From Alphaproteobacteria bacterium (GTDB taxonomy: Bacteria; Pseudomonadota; Alphaproteobacteria; Micavibrionales; Micavibrionaceae): a DNA stretch of 8,737 bases. The stretch covers positions 1-8,737 of the forward strand of contig JAGLKL010000046.1 in NCBI GenBank assembly GCA_023141075.1, in the 5' to 3' direction. Position numbers and translations under genes: made by a program. Under the pieces are notes generated by a model, which was not told the origin of the DNA, did no database searches, and worked only from the letters and a program-made list of their open reading frames with translations. Below, one piece after another: positions 5,576 through 8,737 of the stretch (positions are counted from its first letter, which is position 1; each line of letters opens with the position of its first letter).

Positions 5576-7321
5576 ATGTCTGACTTTAAAAACCAGCATC
5601 CGGATGGATGGGATAAAAGCAAACTTGTTAGCCGTTATGTTACAGAAGGGGCAAAGTCTGCGCCGCATCGCTCTTATTACTATGCGATGGGCATGAGCGA
5701 AAAGCAGATTCACCAGCCTCTTGTCGGCGTGGCGACATGCTGGAATGAGGCCGCTCCCTGTAATATCGCGCTTGGTCGTCAGGCACAAGCTGCCAAAAAA
5801 GGCGTAGATAAGGCCGGAGCAACCCCGCGAGAGTTCACCACGATCACAGTGACAGACGGCATTGCCATGGGTCATGAGGGTATGCGCTCATCTCTGGTTT
5901 CCCGTGAAGTCATTGCGGATTCGGTGGAGTTAACCATGCGCGGCCACTGCTATGACGCGCTTGTGGGGCTGGCAGGGTGTGATAAATCTTTGCCGGGGAT
6001 GATGATGGTGATGCTTCGTTTGAATGTTCCGAGCGTTTTTATGTACGGCGGAACGATTCTGCCCGGTCGTTATAAAGGCAAGGACGTGGATGTTGTTAAT
6101 GTCTTCGAAGCTGTAGGACAACATGCATGCGGTTCCATAAGCGATGAGGATTTGCACGAACTTGAGAGCGTGGCCTGTCCTTCTGCCGGAGCCTGTGGCG
6201 GCCAGTTCACGGCTAATACAATGGCTTGTGTGAGTGAGGCAATCGGGCTGGCTCTGCCCAATTCAGCCGGAGCGCCCGCGCCCTATGAAAGCCGCGATGA
6301 ATATGCTTTTGCATCAGGTCAGGCGGTGGTCGAACTCATCAAAAACGGTGGGCCTCGTCCGCGCGATATCGTAACGCGTAAGTCACTGGAAAACGCTGCT
6401 GCCATCGTAGCAGCAACAGGGGGATCTACTAATGCGGTGTTGCACTTGCCTGCAATTGCTCATGAAGTCGGCATCGACTTTGACCTGTTTGAAGTGTCAG
6501 AAATATTCAAGAAAATTCCATATCTGGCGAATTTACGACCCGGCGGGCGTTACGTCGCCAAAGATTTGTATGATGTTGGTGGTATTGGGGTAGTCCTTAA
6601 AGAACTTCTGGATAATGGCTATATCCATGGAGACTGCATTACTGTAACAGGTAAAACCATTGCTGAAAATCTGGAAGGTGTAAAATTCCCGGAAGATCAG
6701 GACGTAATTTATCCGGTCAAAAAGCCAATTTACCCAACCGGAGGCGTAGTGGGACTCAAAGGCAATCTGGCACCAGACGGCGCGATTGTAAAAATTGCAG
6801 GGCTTGAAGAGCTTGTTTTCGAAGGGCCGGCGCGGGTTTTTGACGGGGAAGAAGCTTGCTTTGAAGCAGTGCAAAACCGCGAATACGAAGAGGGAGAAGT
6901 GCTTGTTATCCGTTACGAAGGGCCAAAAGGTGGCCCCGGAATGCGTGAAATGCTCTCTACTACGGCAGCACTTTACGGTCAGGGCACAGGCGGCAAGGTC
7001 GCGCTCATTACAGACGGACGCTTTTCCGGTGGAACACGTGGCTTTTGCATTGGCCATGTCGGCCCGGAAGCGGCTGTTGGCGGGCCAATCGCTTTGATTA
7101 AAGATGGAGATATTATCCGAATCGATGCTAATGATGGCACAATGGAGGTTAAACTTTCTGATGAAGAACTTGAAGTGCGCCGCAAAGAATGGAAGCCGCG
7201 TAAAACCAATTATCAATCTGGAGCATTGTATAAATACGCGCAGCTTGTAGGCTCGGCGCGTACCGGTGCGGTCACTCATCCAGGGGCGAAAGAAGAGACG
7301 CATGTCTTTGTTGATCTCTAA
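5576..7321 (+). CDS. ilvD: Dihydroxy-acid dehydratase
   Basis: IlvD dehydrates 2,3-dihydroxy-isovalerate and 2,3-dihydroxy-3-methylvalerate to the 2-keto acids that precede valine, leucine and isoleucine. The 581-residue protein belongs to the IlvD/Edd family of cytoplasmic Fe-S, Mg-dependent dehydratases. Visible are CWNEAAPCN (55-63), VTDGIAMGHEGM (92-103), GLAGCDKSLPGMMM (131-144), PSAGACGGQFTANTM (202-216), AATGGSTNAVLHLP (279-292) and ITDGRFSGGTRGFCIGHVGPEA (478-499). Cys62, Cys135 and Cys207 are the expected cluster ligands. Lys137 in GCDK and Ser484 in RFSGG correspond to the metal-side lysine and catalytic serine described for the family. The start is supported by AAGGAAG 7 bases upstream. 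Length and motifs are normal, and the dehydratase-specific context favours IlvD over Edd or sugar-acid dehydratases. Its last 20 bases overlap the start of the downstream transpeptidase gene, so they are likely co-transcribed. Confidence 0.97.
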   Translation: MSDFKNQHPDGWDKSKLVSRYVTEGAKSAPHRSYYYAMGMSEKQIHQPLVGVATCWNEAAPCNIALGRQAQAAKKGVDKAGATPREFTTITVTDGIAMGHEGMRSSLVSREVIADSVELTMRGHCYDALVGLAGCDKSLPGMMMVMLRLNVPSVFMYGGTILPGRYKGKDVDVVNVFEAVGQHACGSISDEDLHELESVACPSAGACGGQFTANTMACVSEAIGLALPNSAGAPAPYESRDEYAFASGQAVVELIKNGGPRPRDIVTRKSLENAAAIVAATGGSTNAVLHLPAIAHEVGIDFDLFEVSEIFKKIPYLANLRPGGRYVAKDLYDVGGIGVVLKELLDNGYIHGDCITVTGKTIAENLEGVKFPEDQDVIYPVKKPIYPTGGVVGLKGNLAPDGAIVKIAGLEELVFEGPARVFDGEEACFEAVQNREYEEGEVLVIRYEGPKGGPGMREMLSTTAALYGQGTGGKVALITDGRFSGGTRGFCIGHVGPEAAVGGPIALIKDGDIIRIDANDGTMEVKLSDEELEVRRKEWKPRKTNYQSGALYKYAQLVGSARTGAVTHPGAKEETHVFVDL

Positions 7322-8737
7322 ACTCAGGGGATTAGTATCTTACAAAAAAAACCGGCATGAGCTTGTTGCACATGCTTTGGTGGTAGCGCTTCTCGGGCTA
7401 TTTTTACTGAATCCGGCCATCTCTCCTGCATATGCGCGGGAACAACGCCCCTTATATAACCAAAACGCTATAAACACTTATTACATGCAGCGTGGCGGTG
7501 AGCCTTTCTGGATTACCGGCAAAAAGCTGAATCCGGCAGGAAAAGTTTTATGGAGAGCTTTATCACAAAGCTGGGAACACGGTTTAAATCCAGATACTTA
7601 CTATGCGAATGAAATCGCATTTATCCTTTCCCATCCGGCTTACCAAAAAGGAATGAATCCTGATCTGGCACTAAAGTTAGAGCTTTTGCTGACCAGCGGT
7701 TACGTCTTATACGCCCGTGATTTAAGTGGTATGCGCGTAGAAGCAGATCATTTGGGGCTGGATGCGCGTGATTGGAAACAACGCGTAAGTGCCTATGAAG
7801 TCCTGTCATTACTGCTCCATAATCTGGAGAATATGGACGAGCTTCTAAAAAAACTAGGCCCGCAAACAGCTACTTATCAGCGTCTTAAGCGCGAAATGCA
7901 TAATATTGTTACCGGGAAAAAAGATGCGTCAAGTAAGGCTGATACGTTCCAGCTTGAATATACAAAGGCTATCCATCCGGGCAGGGGACATGGTGATATT
8001 CCCGAAATTCGCGCTATTTTAGGCGAAAAAGAACCTAATGAGGGAGATTGCTATACGTATGACACTGAATTGGTCGAAGCCGTTAAAAAATTCCAGAGAG
8101 CCAATGGTTTGTCTGCTGACGGCGTTATAGGAAAACGCACCATCGCAGCCTTTAATCGCAATAACGGCGACAAACGCCTGCAAATCATTGTAAATATGGA
8201 GCGATTGCGCTGGATCAGCAATGAAAAGCCCGAGCGTTTTATTATTGTAAATATTCCCTCAGAGCGTCTGTGGGCAGTGGATAACGGCAAGGTACTCTTT
8301 ACCATGCCGGTCGTTGTTGGCAGCCCCGAGCGCCCTACAATTTCCTTTGTGACCAAAATCCACGGTGTGCGTTTTAATCCGACATGGACAGTACCGGAAA
8401 CTATAAAAAAGAAAGACATCTGGCCACTCTTACGCAAAGATCCGAATTATCTGTCCGATAAAGGAATAGAACTATATAGCGGCTATGGCACAGATGCGAT
8501 GACTCTCGATCCTTCGGCTATTGATTGGCAAGAAATTAGTGAATCCGAGCTTCTGGCATTTAATATGGTGCAAATCCCCGGAAGCCATAACCCGCTTGGC
8601 CGCATTCGCATCCTGATGCTCAACACACATAATATATACTTGCATGATACAAATGATAAATCGGTTTTTTCCAGTTATGAACGCGCGGTATCTTCCGGTT
8701 GCGTCCGCATGAGTGAACCGGAAAAAGTTGCATTATT
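7302..8737 (+). CDS. YcbB/LdtD-like L,D-transpeptidase, 3' truncated by the window edge
   Basis: L,D-transpeptidases of the YkuD fold make 3-3 cross-links in peptidoglycan in the periplasm, with a catalytic cysteine. The frame is open from ATG 7302 to the right edge (478 codons). Residues 1-45 form a signal peptide: a long basic n-region (K7, R9, K15, K16, R18), a hydrophobic core (LVVALLGLFLL, 26-36) and an AYA site before Arg46. A YcbB-type scaffold region follows (YYMQRGGEPFWI, GYVLYARDLSG). Next is a PG_binding_1-like repeat, whose core contains AVKKFQRANGLSADGVIGKRT around Phe264. The YkuD domain starts near 310 (RFIIVNIPSERLWAV) and includes FNPTWTVPETI, IPGSHNPLGRIRI, YLHDT with His448, and SSGCVRM with catalytic Cys467. 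Members of this family usually end shortly after this motif, so perhaps several dozen residues are missing. The ATG overlaps ilvD by 20 bases; GAAGAG lies just upstream, and later in-frame starts would damage the signal peptide. Confidence 0.93.
   Translation, partial: MSLLISKLRGLVSYKKNRHELVAHALVVALLGLFLLNPAISPAYAREQRPLYNQNAINTYYMQRGGEPFWITGKKLNPAGKVLWRALSQSWEHGLNPDTYYANEIAFILSHPAYQKGMNPDLALKLELLLTSGYVLYARDLSGMRVEADHLGLDARDWKQRVSAYEVLSLLLHNLENMDELLKKLGPQTATYQRLKREMHNIVTGKKDASSKADTFQLEYTKAIHPGRGHGDIPEIRAILGEKEPNEGDCYTYDTELVEAVKKFQRANGLSADGVIGKRTIAAFNRNNGDKRLQIIVNMERLRWISNEKPERFIIVNIPSERLWAVDNGKVLFTMPVVVGSPERPTISFVTKIHGVRFNPTWTVPETIKKKDIWPLLRKDPNYLSDKGIELYSGYGTDAMTLDPSAIDWQEISESELLAFNMVQIPGSHNPLGRIRILMLNTHNIYLHDTNDKSVFSSYERAVSSGCVRMSEPEKVAL

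Noticed and set aside
5533..5583. A 16-codon upstream ORF overlapping the ilvD start, possible leader peptide
   Set aside because: It has no ribosome binding site, is not rich in Leu/Ile/Val codons, no attenuator hairpins follow, and it may lie upstream of the real transcription start.
6533..7303. A 256-codon open frame on the minus strand within ilvD
   Set aside because: It lies wholly antisense to a motif-complete IlvD, its translation has no recognisable domain, and long antisense frames are common opposite well-used codons.
1..8737. Mobile element, defence system or CRISPR array
   Set aside because: All recognisable genes are housekeeping or envelope genes. I saw no transposase, integrase, nuclease, toxin-antitoxin pair or regularly spaced repeats. 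The RHH protein is not followed by a toxin gene.

Overview
The window looks like ordinary chromosomal core sequence of an alphaproteobacterium with moderate to low GC (mid-40s percent by eye, not computed). Three things point there: the RHH_4-type ribbon-helix-helix protein beside fumC, a short DUF465/YdcH protein just upstream of purE-purK, and the sequence style of the IlvD, FumC and YcbB-type L,D-transpeptidase. I cannot name the genus; a Micavibrio-like or related lineage is only a guess. There is no transposase, integrase, phage gene, CRISPR array, rRNA or tRNA.

Left part (1-3905). The window opens inside the 3' end of a plus-strand gene, possibly AsmA-like, whose stop lies 3 bp from the stop of a convergent minus-strand cluster. 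Read in its own direction, that cluster runs ydcH/DUF465 - (118 bp gap with a plausible promoter) - purE - purK - fumC - RHH regulator. The last four genes are packed with spacings of 7 and 16 bp and a 1-base stop/start overlap (TAATG). PurK and PurE together convert aminoimidazole ribonucleotide to its 4-carboxylate in purine synthesis. FumC is the TCA-cycle fumarase.

Middle (3906-5402). A 310-bp divergent intergenic region holds several inverted repeats and two alternative promoter candidates. It precedes two tandem genes for small membrane proteins, each with a transmembrane hairpin followed by a bacterial PH domain (bPH_2). This pair is the least understood part of the window.

Right part (5403-8737). 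After a 173-bp AT-rich gap with a good ribosome binding site comes ilvD, dihydroxy-acid dehydratase of branched-chain amino acid synthesis. Its last 20 bases overlap the start of an exported YcbB/LdtD-like L,D-transpeptidase that runs off the right edge with its catalytic cysteine motif still inside the window.

I found no convincing new multi-gene system. The points most worth a second look are the tandem PH-domain membrane pair with its structured upstream region, the fumC/RHH translational overlap, and the ilvD/L,D-transpeptidase overlap.
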